From: Shewanella subflava
Lineage (GTDB): Bacteria; Pseudomonadota; Gammaproteobacteria; Enterobacterales; Shewanellaceae
Direction of reading: 5' to 3'
NCBI RefSeq assembly: GCF_025971955.1
Contig: NZ_JAPDMX010000033.1
Location: 62,001 to 126,000 of the forward strand
DNA length: 64,000 nucleotides
Each line of letters opens with the position of its first letter. The stretch's first letter is position 1. A model generated the notes under the pieces. It had not been told where the DNA came from. It searched no databases and worked only from the letters and a program-made list of their open reading frames with translations. A program made the translations under genes and the position numbers. Shown piece by piece: positions 28,974 through 37,860 of this stretch.

Positions 28974-30005
28974 TTAAACGGACTGATGAATAAACTTGGC
29001 CGTTTCAATCGCCTTTAGCCAACGAGCTTCTTGCTCTAGGGCATTGACAACGTTTAATGGCTGAGGCTTTAAACTGATGGCATTGGCCACTGGCGGCGAG
29101 GTTGGCCATACAAATTTTGTCAATAATGCCGCTACACCAACGGGATCATTGCAGACTAATATCATATCGCAGCCAGCATCTAATGCCGCTTGGGCGCGAC
29201 CTAAATAGTCGCCAGCAAAACTTGCACCTTTCATCCCTAAATCATCTGAAAAAATAACCCCTTTAAATCCTAACCGCTGACGCAAAACATCTTGCAACCA
29301 GTATGGAGAAAATCCTGCAGGATTAGGATCGACTTTGTCGTAGATTACATGGGCAGGCATAACACCATGTAAATGCCCTTTTGCTATCAAATTAACAAAC
29401 GGCTGCATATCAAAGGCTTCAATTTCAGTTTGAGTGCGGCAGTCAATTGGCATAGCAATATGTGAATCAGCCGCCACACTGCCATGTCCTGGAAAATGCT
29501 TCCCTACTGCCGCCATTCCAGCGTCTTCCATACCACGAATAAATGCCGCTGCTAAAGTGGTAACCTCGTCAGGATTAGGGCTAAAACTACGTTTGCCAAT
29601 CACTTCGCTAATCCCGTTAACATCTAAAACTGGTGCGAAGCTTAAATCAATATCACAAGCCAGCAACTCAAGGGCCATCAAAAATCCACATTCTTTAGCC
29701 CACTGCTCTGCTAATGCTATATCACCATTTGCCACAGGTAAAATATCGCCCATAGCCGGAATATGTGTGAAGCCATCTTTAAACCTTTGTACTCGCCCAC
29801 CTTCGTGATCCACAGCAATCAGAAGCTCTGGCCTGATGGCTCGCACCTGTTTAACGAGATCAACCAATTGTCCTTTATTAGAAAAATTACGGCTAAAAAG
29901 GATTATCCCTCCAACTTGAGGATGCTTAAGTTGTAAAGCTTCATCTGCAGATACTGTTAATCCCGCTAGATCCATCATTAAATAGCTCAATCGACTACCC
30001 CTCAT
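28974..30005 (-). CDS. nagZ: beta-N-acetylhexosaminidase NagZ
   Basis: NagZ removes GlcNAc from 1,6-anhydroMurNAc peptides in cytoplasmic cell-wall recycling. The 343-residue family GH3 protein has [22 protein letters not shown], the [18 protein letters not shown] signature (catalytic histidine-aspartate loop) and [11 protein letters not shown] with the nucleophile aspartate. No signal peptide is present, as expected. The N-terminus matches the family if translation begins at 30005 or a few codons later. Confidence 0.94.
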   Translation of the reverse strand: MRGSRLSYLMMDLAGLTVSADEALQLKHPQVGGIILFSRNFSNKGQLVDLVKQVRAIRPELLIAVDHEGGRVQRFKDGFTHIPAMGDILPVANGDIALAEQWAKECGFLMALELLACDIDLSFAPVLDVNGISEVIGKRSFSPNPDEVTTLAAAFIRGMEDAGMAAVGKHFPGHGSVAADSHIAMPIDCRTQTEIEAFDMQPFVNLIAKGHLHGVMPAHVIYDKVDPNPAGFSPYWLQDVLRQRLGFKGVIFSDDLGMKGASFAGDYLGRAQAALDAGCDMILVCNDPVGVAALLTKFVWPTSPPVANAISLKPQPLNVVNALEQEARWLKAIETAKFIHQSV

Positions 30006-30097
30006 TATTTAGCCTGAATCCATTGATGTATAAGTCAGACTAATCTGAAAAAAATGCATAAAAAAAACTAATGAACAGTACAATTAAAAACTGTGGG

Positions 30098-30120
30098 ATA
30101 CTCTTTATATAATGGAGTAT
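30098..30120. promoter_or_regulatory. possible -10 element inside a 6 bp dyad upstream of sdaA
   Basis: ATACTC (30098-30103) and GAGTAT (30115-30120) flank a TATAAT at 30108-30113. The position suits a promoter for the serine dehydratase gene with a ~170 nt leader, and the dyad could be an operator. No convincing -35 hexamer was found. Confidence 0.35.
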
Positions 30121-30139
30121 TTCATCACAAAGCAGCTCA

Positions 30140-30213
30140 TTGTTTTACGTTTGTGAGATGTAAAACAAATCAGTTCACGATCGTCTATAGTGAAGAAACT
30201 CTGCGACCGTGAA
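30140..30213 (+). promoter_or_regulatory. two-hairpin leader before L-serine dehydratase
   Basis: TTGTTTTAC (30140-30148) pairs perfectly with GTAAAACAA (30160-30168). TTCACGATCG (30174-30183) pairs with CGACCGTGAA (30204-30213) with one mismatch. The two stems lie in tandem between a putative -10 and the start codon at 30290. No T-tract follows, so this is not an ordinary terminator. It does not match a riboswitch class that I can recognise. Confidence 0.4.
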
Positions 30214-30289
30214 TCGATACATTTAAGTGTGCGATGATAATACTCTCAAATAACTAAAACAATAAACGACCTAACAAAGGCTACATATA

Positions 30290-31666
30290 ATGATCAGTGT
30301 TTTTGACATGTTCAAAATTGGCATAGGCCCATCAAGTTCCCACACCGTCGGCCCGATGAAGGCAGGCAAAATCTTCATGGATAAATTAGCAGAGCAAAAT
30401 CTGCTAAACATTACTGATGAGCTTCAATCCGAATTATTTGGTTCTTTAGGGCAAACAGGTAAAGGCCATGGTACGGGTAAAGCCGTTATTTTAGGTCTAA
30501 TGGGTGAAGACCCTGAAACCGTAGATACCGATACCATTGATGCCATTTTAGAATCAGCCTCTAAGGATCAACGCTTAAAATTAGCCGATGGCCGCTATGT
30601 AAAATTTACCCGTGAAGACGGTGTTACCTATCATCGCCGTAAAACGTTACCAGCTCATGCCAATGCCATGACACTGTATGCATTGGCCAAAGGCGAAATC
30701 ATTTATCAACGCACCTATTACTCCGTCGGTGGTGGATTTATTCTTGATGAAGATGAAATCACTCAGCGTAATGCCTCCCCTGCAACACCAATTAAACAAG
30801 CGCCTTTTGACTTTCATAGCGCTGCACAACTGCTAGAACTTTGTTGCGAAAATGGCTTAAGCATTTCTTCGCTCATGATGGCAAATGAACTGAGCATAGC
30901 CACTGAAGATGACGTTAAACAAGGTCTATGGAAAATTTGGCAAACCATGAAAACCTGTGTTGAACGTGGTTATCAAAAAGAAGGTATTCTTCCTGGCGGA
31001 CTAAAACTTCGCCGCCGCGCGCCCTCTTTATATCGCCGTTTAAAAGCAGAGGGGCGCAATAACACCGATCCACTGACAGCGATGGACTGGGTTGATTTAT
31101 TTGCCCTATCGGTAAATGAACAAAACGCCGCAGGCGATCGCGTTGTTACCGCCCCAACCAATGGTGCTGCGGGTATTATTCCTGCCGTTTTATGCTATTA
31201 CGATATGTTCGTTCAAGAAGTGGATATTGATGTATGTAGCCGCTATTTACTGACTGCTGCCGCTATTGGCATTTTATATAAGAAAAATGCTTCAATTTCA
31301 GGTGCTGAGGTGGGTTGTCAGGGTGAAGTTGGCGTAGCCTGTTCTATGGCTGCAGGCGCTCTTACTGAAATTATGGGCGGCACCGTGGAGCATGTTGAAA
31401 ATGCCGCTGAAATTGGTATGGAGCATAATTTAGGTTTAACCTGCGATCCTGTAGGTGGTTTAGTGCAAGTGCCTTGTATTGAGCGTAACGCCATGGGTGC
31501 GGTCAAAGCCATTAATGCTTCGCGTATGGCATTGCGCGGAGACGGCAATCATAAGGTGTCGCTGGATAAAGTGATCAAAACCATGATGGATACAGGTAAA
31601 GATATGCGCAGTAAGTACAAAGAAACCGCCAAAGGGGGACTTGCTGTTAATATTGTCGAGTGTTAA
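30290..31666 (+). CDS. sdaA: L-serine dehydratase (single-chain, Fe-S)
   Basis: The enzyme deaminates L-serine to pyruvate with an oxygen-sensitive [4Fe-4S] cluster. The 458-residue protein begins [23 protein letters not shown], typical of the type 2 family, and has cysteines at residues 343, 385 and 396 (in [18 protein letters not shown] and VPCIERN), the positions of the cluster ligands in characterised enzymes. It could equally be named sdaB; the paralogues cannot be told apart here. It is monocistronic with a terminator at 31696. Confidence 0.93.
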   Translation: MISVFDMFKIGIGPSSSHTVGPMKAGKIFMDKLAEQNLLNITDELQSELFGSLGQTGKGHGTGKAVILGLMGEDPETVDTDTIDAILESASKDQRLKLADGRYVKFTREDGVTYHRRKTLPAHANAMTLYALAKGEIIYQRTYYSVGGGFILDEDEITQRNASPATPIKQAPFDFHSAAQLLELCCENGLSISSLMMANELSIATEDDVKQGLWKIWQTMKTCVERGYQKEGILPGGLKLRRRAPSLYRRLKAEGRNNTDPLTAMDWVDLFALSVNEQNAAGDRVVTAPTNGAAGIIPAVLCYYDMFVQEVDIDVCSRYLLTAAAIGILYKKNASISGAEVGCQGEVGVACSMAAGALTEIMGGTVEHVENAAEIGMEHNLGLTCDPVGGLVQVPCIERNAMGAVKAINASRMALRGDGNHKVSLDKVIKTMMDTGKDMRSKYKETAKGGLAVNIVEC

Positions 31667-31695
31667 CACTTGTTGCATGATTTAAAATAAATACC

Positions 31696-31721
31696 GCCAA
31701 CCATCACAGGTTGGCTTTTTT
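31696..31721 (+). terminator. intrinsic terminator after sdaA
   Basis: GCCAACC (31696-31702), loop ATCACA and GGTTGGC (31709-31715) are followed by six T. Confidence 0.88.
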
Positions 31722-31861
31722 GTTTTAAGTTCGTGATATTCTCTGGGTAACTTTTTCAACATACCATTGAATTTTGTTTATAAACCACTCTTCTGGCACA
31801 CTTCATCCATAGCAATGATATAAACTAAGCCAAGCTAATGACTAAAGGACAATACAGCAGC

Positions 31862-32608
31862 ATGAAAAATATTATCTGTGATATCGATGGCGTTTTACTG
31901 CACGATAATAAACTGATCCCAGGCAGTGATAAGTTTATTCATCGTATCCTTGAACAAGGCAACCCACTGGTTATCTTAACCAATTACCCAGTACAAACGG
32001 GTAAAGATTTACAAAATCGTCTTGGTGCGGCAGGGATCAATGTCCCTGAAACCTGTTTTTACACTTCTGCTATGGCAACAGCAGATTTTTTAAAGCATCA
32101 AAAAGGAACAAAAGCTTTTGTTATTGGAGAAGGTGCCCTCACTCACGAGCTTTATAATGCTGGTTTTACTATCACAGACATCAATCCTGACTTTGTGATT
32201 GTTGGTGAAACCCGTTCGTACAATTGGGACATGATCCATAAAGCCGCCCGATTTGTGGCAGGCGGAGCACGTTTTATTGCCACCAACCCTGATACTAATG
32301 GTCCAGGATTCAGTCCAGCCTGCGGTGCATTATGTGCACCAATTGAACGTATCACCGGAAAAATGCCGTTTTATGTGGGTAAGCCGTCAAGTTGGATCAT
32401 TCGGTCTGCGTTAAATCACATTCAAGGACATTCAGAAAACACCGTTATCATTGGCGATAATATGCGTACCGATATATTGGCAGGATTCCAAGCTGGTTTA
32501 GAGACCATTTTAGTCACAAGTGGTGTAAGTCAGATGGCCGACATAGATAAAGAACCCTTTAGACCAAATCATGTTTTTGCCTGTGCTGGTGATATTGATG
32601 TCGTTTAA
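31862..32608 (+). CDS. nagD: NagD-type HAD phosphatase
   Basis: NagD is a HAD-IIA nucleotide phosphatase with preference for UMP/GMP in E. coli. The protein has the nucleophile motif CDIDGVLLHD, ILTNYP, GETRSYNWDMIHKA, a capped domain with CGALCAPIE, and VIIGDNMRTDILAGFQAGLETILV. It is close to E. coli NagD along its length. The ATG at 31862 (MKNIICDIDG) fits the family; an ATG at 31838 would add eight residues. It stands alone here, away from nagBAC. Confidence 0.92.
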   Translation: MKNIICDIDGVLLHDNKLIPGSDKFIHRILEQGNPLVILTNYPVQTGKDLQNRLGAAGINVPETCFYTSAMATADFLKHQKGTKAFVIGEGALTHELYNAGFTITDINPDFVIVGETRSYNWDMIHKAARFVAGGARFIATNPDTNGPGFSPACGALCAPIERITGKMPFYVGKPSSWIIRSALNHIQGHSENTVIIGDNMRTDILAGFQAGLETILVTSGVSQMADIDKEPFRPNHVFACAGDIDVV

Positions 32609-32676
32609 CCTATTCAATTCATTGCTCCGGTAACAACACCCAAAACCATGTATTTAACCCGAGTAGAGGTTATTTA

Positions 32677-32757
32677 ATGTTAACGACTTCATTTAACAGA
32701 TTAGCGGCAAATATTATATTTGCACTGACACTCATGCAAATCATGCGGTTATTGTAA
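32677..32757 (+). CDS. possible 26-residue hydrophobic small protein
   Basis: ATG at 32677 opens MLTTSFNRLAANIIFALTLM plus QIMRLL, with one hydrophobic helix (residues ~11-21) flanked by arginines. GAGG lies 7 nt before the start. A small inverted repeat TTGTTGTTTCAACAA follows the stop. No homologue is recognised. Such ORFs occur by chance; the good ribosome binding site and amphiphilic pattern make it worth listing. Confidence 0.35.
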   Translation: MLTTSFNRLAANIIFALTLMQIMRLL

Positions 32758-32858
32758 AATTTGTTGTTTCAACAATAACGTCATTCGCGAAACAAAGACC
32801 GTTTAATATGCTTTGAGTCTTATGAACTGGGATTATTTACATTAGGTAACACATTTTC

Positions 32859-32890
32859 AAGCCAGCACACTTGTTATGAGGTGCTGGCTT
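32859..32890 (+). promoter_or_regulatory. 10 bp hairpin upstream of the M28 peptidase gene
   Basis: AAGCCAGCAC (32859-32868) and GTGCTGGCTT (32881-32890) pair perfectly with a 12 nt loop. It could end the nagD transcript or form a 5' structure of the peptidase mRNA, whose start codon is 58 nt further on. No T-tract follows. Confidence 0.5.
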
Positions 32891-32947
32891 GCTTCATTAT
32901 GCTCAGCCAACAGTAACATACAACAAACAATAACAATTGGAATACTG

Positions 32948-34627
32948 ATGAAGCATTTATTTCCATTTTGCGCAATTGCTCTTATGGTGAGTGCCTGTAA
33001 CGGCCAAAACACGGTGCAAGCTCCCCAGATTGAAAAAAAACAACAAACAACCGAGGTAAACCAAGCTGCTATTAATGTTAATTTTGATGAAGCACGTTTT
33101 AGGGCAGATATAAAAACATTGTCATCGGACGAATTTGAAGGCCGCGCCCCTACCACCCATGGTGAGAAACTCACATTAGATTATTTAACTAAACAGTTCA
33201 CCGATATGGGTTTAATTGGTGCAAACCAAGGCAGTTTTTTACAAGCCGTGCCTATGGTGACCTACACACCAAGTGAGCAACAAAACATTACTTTAGCGGG
33301 TTTACCGCTGCAATATCGTCACGATATAGTGTTGAGCAGTCGTCACGCCAATGAGCAAATTAACATTGAAAATGCACCACTTGTCTTCGTCGGTTACGGG
33401 ATTAACGCCCCTGAATATCAATGGAATGATTACTCTGATTTAGATATGCAAGGTAAAATTGCCGTCATCTTGATCAATGATCCCGGTTTCGCACATCCAG
33501 AAGGCTCGCAGTTTAATGGTTTAGCAATGACCTATTACGGCCGCTGGAGTTACAAGTTTGAAGAAGCCAGTCGTCAAGGTGCATTAGGCGCAATCATCAT
33601 TCATGATACTAAACCCGCTTCTTACCCTTGGTCTGTAGTTGAAAACAGTTGGACCGGCCCACAACAGGATTTAGTGTTAAACACTGATGAAGCAAAAAAT
33701 CGAATTCAAGTTGAAGGCTGGATGACATTAACTGCAGCAACCCAGTTGTTCACTAAAGCGGGATTCTCATTACCAACCTTAATGGAACGTGCGGCAGATC
33801 AAGCTGTTAATGTTGATTTAGCTCAAACGGCCAGCATTCAATTCACCAATAAAGCACAATATGCGGATAGTTATAATGTGGTCGCCACATTGAAAGGCTC
33901 GACCCAAGCCGATGAGCAGTTATTATTTACCGCCCATTGGGACCACATAGGTAAAGATGACACCAAAGAAGGGGATCAAATTTATAACGGCGCCTTAGAC
34001 AATGCTTCAGGTACGGCGGGCATTATGGAAATTGCCCGTCAATTTGCAGCACAAGCACAACAAGGTAATGGCTTAAAACGCTCAGTCACCTTTATCGCAA
34101 CAACGGGTGAAGAGCAAGGTCTACTCGGTTCACGTTATTATGCCGCCAATCCGATCTATCCTTTAGACAAAACGGTCGCGGTGTTTAACTTAGATAGCAC
34201 CAATATTTACGGTAAAACTAAAGATTATACTATCGTTGGAAAAGGTCAGTCTGAATTAGAAAACTACCTAGCTGATGCAGCAAAACAGCAAAACCGTGAA
34301 GTTAAATCAGAACGTAATCCAGCTTCGGGCGGATTTTTCCGCTCAGATCATTTCAGTTTTGCTAAGTACGGCGTACCCGCAGTATTTGCAGGTGGCGGCA
34401 GTGAGCCACTAGATGATGCTACAGCGGCTTATAAAACTGAAATGGAAAAAACCATGAAAGGCTGCTATCACAATGTCTGCGATCATTACCATGAATCATG
34501 GGATTTATCCGGCGCACTACAGGACTTGGGAGTTTATTACCAAGCAGCTAAGACACTTGGCAATAACCAAGATTGGCCTGGATACCTTGTCGGCTCAGAG
34601 TTTCATCACTTGCGTCCAGCCAAGTAA
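32948..34627 (+). CDS. M28-family zinc peptidase, lipoprotein
   Basis: The ATG at 32948 gives a 559-residue protein with a lipoprotein signal peptide (MKHLFPFCAIALMVSAC), cysteine at residue 17. A PA-type insert (VFVGYGINAPEYQWNDY) precedes the M28 catalytic domain: TAHWDHIG (HxD, about residue 330), GALDNASGTAGIMEIAR, TTGEEQGLLGS with the catalytic glutamates, and SDHFSFAKYGVPAVF. This fits a periplasm-facing aminopeptidase. An earlier in-frame ATG at 32876 lies in the hairpin and would destroy the signal peptide. Confidence 0.9.
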   Translation: MKHLFPFCAIALMVSACNGQNTVQAPQIEKKQQTTEVNQAAINVNFDEARFRADIKTLSSDEFEGRAPTTHGEKLTLDYLTKQFTDMGLIGANQGSFLQAVPMVTYTPSEQQNITLAGLPLQYRHDIVLSSRHANEQINIENAPLVFVGYGINAPEYQWNDYSDLDMQGKIAVILINDPGFAHPEGSQFNGLAMTYYGRWSYKFEEASRQGALGAIIIHDTKPASYPWSVVENSWTGPQQDLVLNTDEAKNRIQVEGWMTLTAATQLFTKAGFSLPTLMERAADQAVNVDLAQTASIQFTNKAQYADSYNVVATLKGSTQADEQLLFTAHWDHIGKDDTKEGDQIYNGALDNASGTAGIMEIARQFAAQAQQGNGLKRSVTFIATTGEEQGLLGSRYYAANPIYPLDKTVAVFNLDSTNIYGKTKDYTIVGKGQSELENYLADAAKQQNREVKSERNPASGGFFRSDHFSFAKYGVPAVFAGGGSEPLDDATAAYKTEMEKTMKGCYHNVCDHYHESWDLSGALQDLGVYYQAAKTLGNNQDWPGYLVGSEFHHLRPAK

Positions 34628-34662
34628 CCTATTTATCTTCCCCCCAAATAAGATATAAAGCC

Positions 34663-34696
34663 AAAGACCAGAAGCCATGCTTCTGGTCTTTTTATT
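34663..34696 (+). terminator. intrinsic terminator after the M28 peptidase gene
   Basis: AAAGACCAGAAGC (34663-34675) and GCTTCTGGTCTTT (34679-34691) form a perfect 13 bp stem with a 3 nt loop, followed by TTATTTT. Confidence 0.92.
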
Positions 34697-34728
34697 TTCT
34701 ACAAAACTTACCTCATTACTGACAAGTA

Positions 34729-34889
34729 ATACCAATCACGATAAGTAAGTGATCAAAAATAGCGTAGGAAAAACGCTTGAGAACAAGGCAGACTTTTCGA
34801 TAAGTAGTTATTCTACAATCAAAAAATCTAACACTGTTATCGAGTGTTTTAACAAGCTACGGTGATCAGTTATTTATTACGATTGGTAT
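34729..34889 (+). mobile_element. ~161 bp palindromic MITE-like element, copy B
   Basis: ATACCAATCACGATAAGTAA at the left and the reverse complement of ATTTATTACGATTGGTAT at the right give terminal inverted repeats of about 27 bp, both including TGATCA. Between them lie GAGAACAAGGCAGAC and TTATTCTAC, shared with the reversed copy at 2388-2549. No ORF is present. Its short, palindromic and duplicated nature suggests a MITE or a palindromic intergenic repeat family. Confidence 0.75.
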
Positions 34890-35196
34890 AACCGTAAAGC
34901 AACATATTTTTGTGTAAAAAACCAGCAAACAAACCTACAGGCTGCTTTATGTATCTTCAACGGAACTATTAACAATTCTTCAATAATAGTCCATCCTCAG
35001 CAAGATAAATGCAGATAATTCAACTTTTAACGGCTTTGGATAAACTATCCTCATAAATAACAATGTCAAATAATATTATTATCGCTAAAAACGCACTTTA
35101 AATGAGGTTTAATCAAAAATAATACTTGGCGAGTAAAGAAAATGCTGGCAAAGTACAAAACAGATAAAGATTAAATAATGTTGTTGGAGCGGTATT
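34890..35196. other. asnB upstream region, AT-rich
   Basis: This stretch must carry the asnB promoter. The last bases (TTGGAGCGGTATT before the ATG) hold a clear ribosome binding site. A 10-codon frame at about 35142-35174 has no asparagine codons, so it is not an attenuation leader. I cannot place -35/-10 elements with confidence. Confidence 0.4.
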
Positions 35197-36864
35197 ATGT
35201 GTTCAATATTTTCAATTTTAGATATCAAATCAGATGCAAGTGAACTTCGCCAAGTGGCACTTGAAATGTCAAAACTGTTACGTCACCGCGGTCCAGATTG
35301 GTCTGGTATTTATGCTGACGATAAGGCCATTCTTGCCCATGAGCGTTTAGCGATTGTTGACGTTGACCACGGTGCACAGCCGCTTATTAGCCAAGATGGC
35401 AACCTTGTGTTAGCCGTAAACGGTGAAATTTATAACCATAAACAACTTAAAGCTGATTTAGGTGATAAATACCAATACCAAACCAACTCTGACTGTGAAG
35501 TGATTTTATCTTTATACCAAGAATATGGTTGTGGCTTTTTAGATAAACTGAACGGGATTTTTGCTTTTGTACTGTATGACAAAGCTAAAAACACCTATTT
35601 AGTGGGTCGTGATCATATGGGGATTATTCCTCTGTATTCAGGTCATGATAGTGCGGGTAACTTCTATATTGCCTCTGAAATGAAAGCGCTTATGCCAGTT
35701 TGTAAAACCGTCGCAGAATTTTTACCTGGGCAATATTTATATTCGGCAGATGGCAAACCAACCCAATACTATGTCCGTGATTGGATGGAGTTTGATACAG
35801 TAAAAGACAACCCAGCGAGTGTTGAAGAATTACGCGATGCATTAGAAGCGGCAGTTAAACGCCAGTTAATGTCAGATGTACCTTATGGCGTCTTGTTATC
35901 AGGTGGCCTAGACTCATCTATTGTGTCAGCAATAACCCAAACCTATGCAAAACATCGTATTGAAAACGATGGTGAGACTGGTGCATGGTGGCCACAATTA
36001 CACTCTTTTGCTGTAGGTTTAGCTGAATCACCGGATTTAGTTGCGGCGCAAAAAGTCGCTGACGCCATTGGCACCATTCATCACCCAATTATCTATACTT
36101 TCCAAGAAGGGTTAGATGCCATTAAAGAAGTGATTTACCATTTAGAAACCTATGATGTCACAACCATTCGTGCTGCAACCCCTATGTATTTAATGGCCCG
36201 AAAAATTAAAGCCATGGGTATCAAAATGGTGTTATCAGGCGAAGGCGCCGATGAACTGTTTGGCGGTTACTTATACTTTCATAAAGCCCCAAATGCACAG
36301 GCATTTCATGAAGAATTAGTCCGTAAATTAGACAAGTTACATTTATTCGATTGTCTACGAGCCAATAAAGCCATGGCCGCATGGGGATTAGAAGCACGCG
36401 TGCCCTTCTTAGATAAAGAGTTTATGGATGTGGCAATGCGCATTAACCCAGAAGCGAAAATGTCCAAAGATGGCAGAATTGAGAAACACATACTTCGTCA
36501 GGCATTTGAGCATAAATTGCCTAAAGAAGTGACATGGCGTCAAAAAGAGCAGTTCAGTGATGGTGTAGGCTATTCATGGATTGATGGATTAAAAGAGCAT
36601 GCTGCTAAGCACGTCGATGATATGCAATTAGCGAATGCCAAATTCCGTTTCCCTTACAACACACCAGAAACGAAAGAAGCTTACTTCTATCGCTGTTTCT
36701 TTGAAGAGTTTTTCCCTTTAGCAAGTGCTGCAGAAACGGTACCTGGTGGCAAGTCAGTAGCCTGCTCTACTCCTGAAGCACTGGCTTGGGACGAAAGCTT
36801 GCAAGGCATTATCGATCCATCTGGACGCGCGGTACGCAACGTACACACTAGCAGCTACCAGTAA
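35197..36864 (+). CDS. asnB: asparagine synthetase B (glutamine-hydrolysing)
   Basis: AsnB makes asparagine from aspartate, ATP and glutamine. The 555-residue protein starts MCSIFSIL, so Cys2 becomes the glutaminase nucleophile after methionine removal. RHRGPDWSG, NGEIYNH and the synthetase motif LLSGGLDSS (ATP pyrophosphatase loop) with GEGADELFGGYLYF follow. Length equals E. coli AsnB (554). Monocistronic with its own terminator. Confidence 0.97.
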   Translation: MCSIFSILDIKSDASELRQVALEMSKLLRHRGPDWSGIYADDKAILAHERLAIVDVDHGAQPLISQDGNLVLAVNGEIYNHKQLKADLGDKYQYQTNSDCEVILSLYQEYGCGFLDKLNGIFAFVLYDKAKNTYLVGRDHMGIIPLYSGHDSAGNFYIASEMKALMPVCKTVAEFLPGQYLYSADGKPTQYYVRDWMEFDTVKDNPASVEELRDALEAAVKRQLMSDVPYGVLLSGGLDSSIVSAITQTYAKHRIENDGETGAWWPQLHSFAVGLAESPDLVAAQKVADAIGTIHHPIIYTFQEGLDAIKEVIYHLETYDVTTIRAATPMYLMARKIKAMGIKMVLSGEGADELFGGYLYFHKAPNAQAFHEELVRKLDKLHLFDCLRANKAMAAWGLEARVPFLDKEFMDVAMRINPEAKMSKDGRIEKHILRQAFEHKLPKEVTWRQKEQFSDGVGYSWIDGLKEHAAKHVDDMQLANAKFRFPYNTPETKEAYFYRCFFEEFFPLASAAETVPGGKSVACSTPEALAWDESLQGIIDPSGRAVRNVHTSSYQ

Positions 36865-36874
36865 TTTTTAACCT

Positions 36875-36902
36875 AAATTCTAGATTAATTAATCTAGAAT
36901 TT
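36875..36902. repeat. perfect 28 bp palindrome after asnB
   Basis: AAATTCTAGATTAA is followed directly by its exact reverse complement. It lies 10 nt after the stop codon and before the intrinsic terminator. It may be a second transcription end or RNA-stability element. Confidence 0.6.
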
Positions 36903-36917
36903 AATGGTGAACGCCTC

Positions 36918-36950
36918 AACGCCCGCGACATTTGTTGTGGGCGTTTTTTT
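36918..36950 (+). terminator. intrinsic terminator after asnB
   Basis: AACGCCC pairs with GGGCGTT (36938-36944) and inner GCGACA pairs partly with TGTTGT, followed by a run of seven T. Confidence 0.85.
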
Positions 36951-37085
36951 ATACTGAGCACCCAACATTAAGCTGAAGTTATCTTCGGTAAAACAGTTAT
37001 ACCCCTAATTAAGTAGTCATAATCACTATCCCGCTATGCTACAAAAAATGTCGATGAGTTAAGCTGTTAGGCAAAGCGCTTTATA

Positions 37086-37111
37086 TGATCAATTATCCGC
37101 ATCAATGCGTA
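37086..37111 (+). promoter_or_regulatory. ECF sigma-type promoter before the LON-domain gene
   Basis: TGATC (37086-37090) is followed after exactly 17 nt by CGTA (37108-37111). The same arrangement precedes the ECF sigma gene at 37792. It resembles the promoter type recognised by RpoE/ChrR-type (ECF11) sigma factors. The start codon is 38 nt downstream. Confidence 0.6.
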
Positions 37112-37148
37112 TTTGTTATTAAATCAATTGAATCATATAAGGTTAGTT

Positions 37149-37733
37149 ATGGTTATCCCACTGTTTCCTTTATCGATGTGCCTGTTGCCCCATGGCTTCA
37201 GTCAATTGCGCATATTCGAACCTAGATACAAACGTTTAGTGACTGAATCGCTTAAAACAAACAGCGGCTTTGGTTTGTGCATGTTAAGCGACGATAAAAA
37301 ACAAATGTTGCCAATTGGTACGCTATGTAAAATTATCGACTTTCAAACTCTAGATGATGGACTTCTTGGCATCACTATCAAGGGGGAGAGAAAATTCCAT
37401 TTAAAAGATTTTATCGTCGAACCTGACGGATTAAAGCGTGGCACAATTGAATTAATAGATGATTGGCCAAAATCGCTGATCAACTTAACTGAATCTCAAA
37501 AAATGAGTCAAATCCAAGCAACTGCAAAAATGTTAAGTGATACCTTGCGGGATATTTTACATCAATACCCCGAGCATTTGGCCCAATACCAAAATGAACA
37601 TTTTGCCGATATCTCATGGGTATGCCAGCGATGGTTAGAGATCATTCCATTAAGTGCAGCTGAAAAATACCATTGCATAAATAATCATGACCATAAAATG
37701 GCGCAGAGTTATTTAAGTAATATCATTAAGTAA
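37149..37733 (+). CDS. LON substrate-binding-domain protein
   Basis: The ATG at 37149 is preceded by AAGG at 6 nt and gives a 194-residue protein. It begins MVIPLFPLSMCLLPHGFSQL and contains IFEPRYKRLV, the start signature of the Lon N-terminal (PUA-like) substrate-binding domain. There is no ATPase or protease part. Stand-alone proteins of this type are common in bacteria but poorly understood. The ECF-type promoter and the next two genes suggest a role in the same singlet-oxygen or photooxidative stress response; this is inference. Confidence 0.82.
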   Translation: MVIPLFPLSMCLLPHGFSQLRIFEPRYKRLVTESLKTNSGFGLCMLSDDKKQMLPIGTLCKIIDFQTLDDGLLGITIKGERKFHLKDFIVEPDGLKRGTIELIDDWPKSLINLTESQKMSQIQATAKMLSDTLRDILHQYPEHLAQYQNEHFADISWVCQRWLEIIPLSAAEKYHCINNHDHKMAQSYLSNIIK

Positions 37734-37791
37734 CTGCATTTCCAAGTGATGTAAAAATATAGATGATGTACAAAAAATAACTCACAAAAGA

Positions 37792-37817
37792 TGATCTAAT
37801 TATAATTTATCGACGTA
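37792..37817 (+). promoter_or_regulatory. ECF sigma-type promoter before the sigma factor gene (autoregulation)
   Basis: TGATC (37792-37796), 17 nt, CGTA (37814-37817), followed by TAG. It sits 44 nt before the ATG of the sigma gene and has the same spacing as the element at 37086. This suggests autoregulation of the sigma/anti-sigma operon. Confidence 0.65.
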
Positions 37818-37860
37818 TAGACAATTACAATCGGCAAATAACACGACGCGAGTGAAGATA

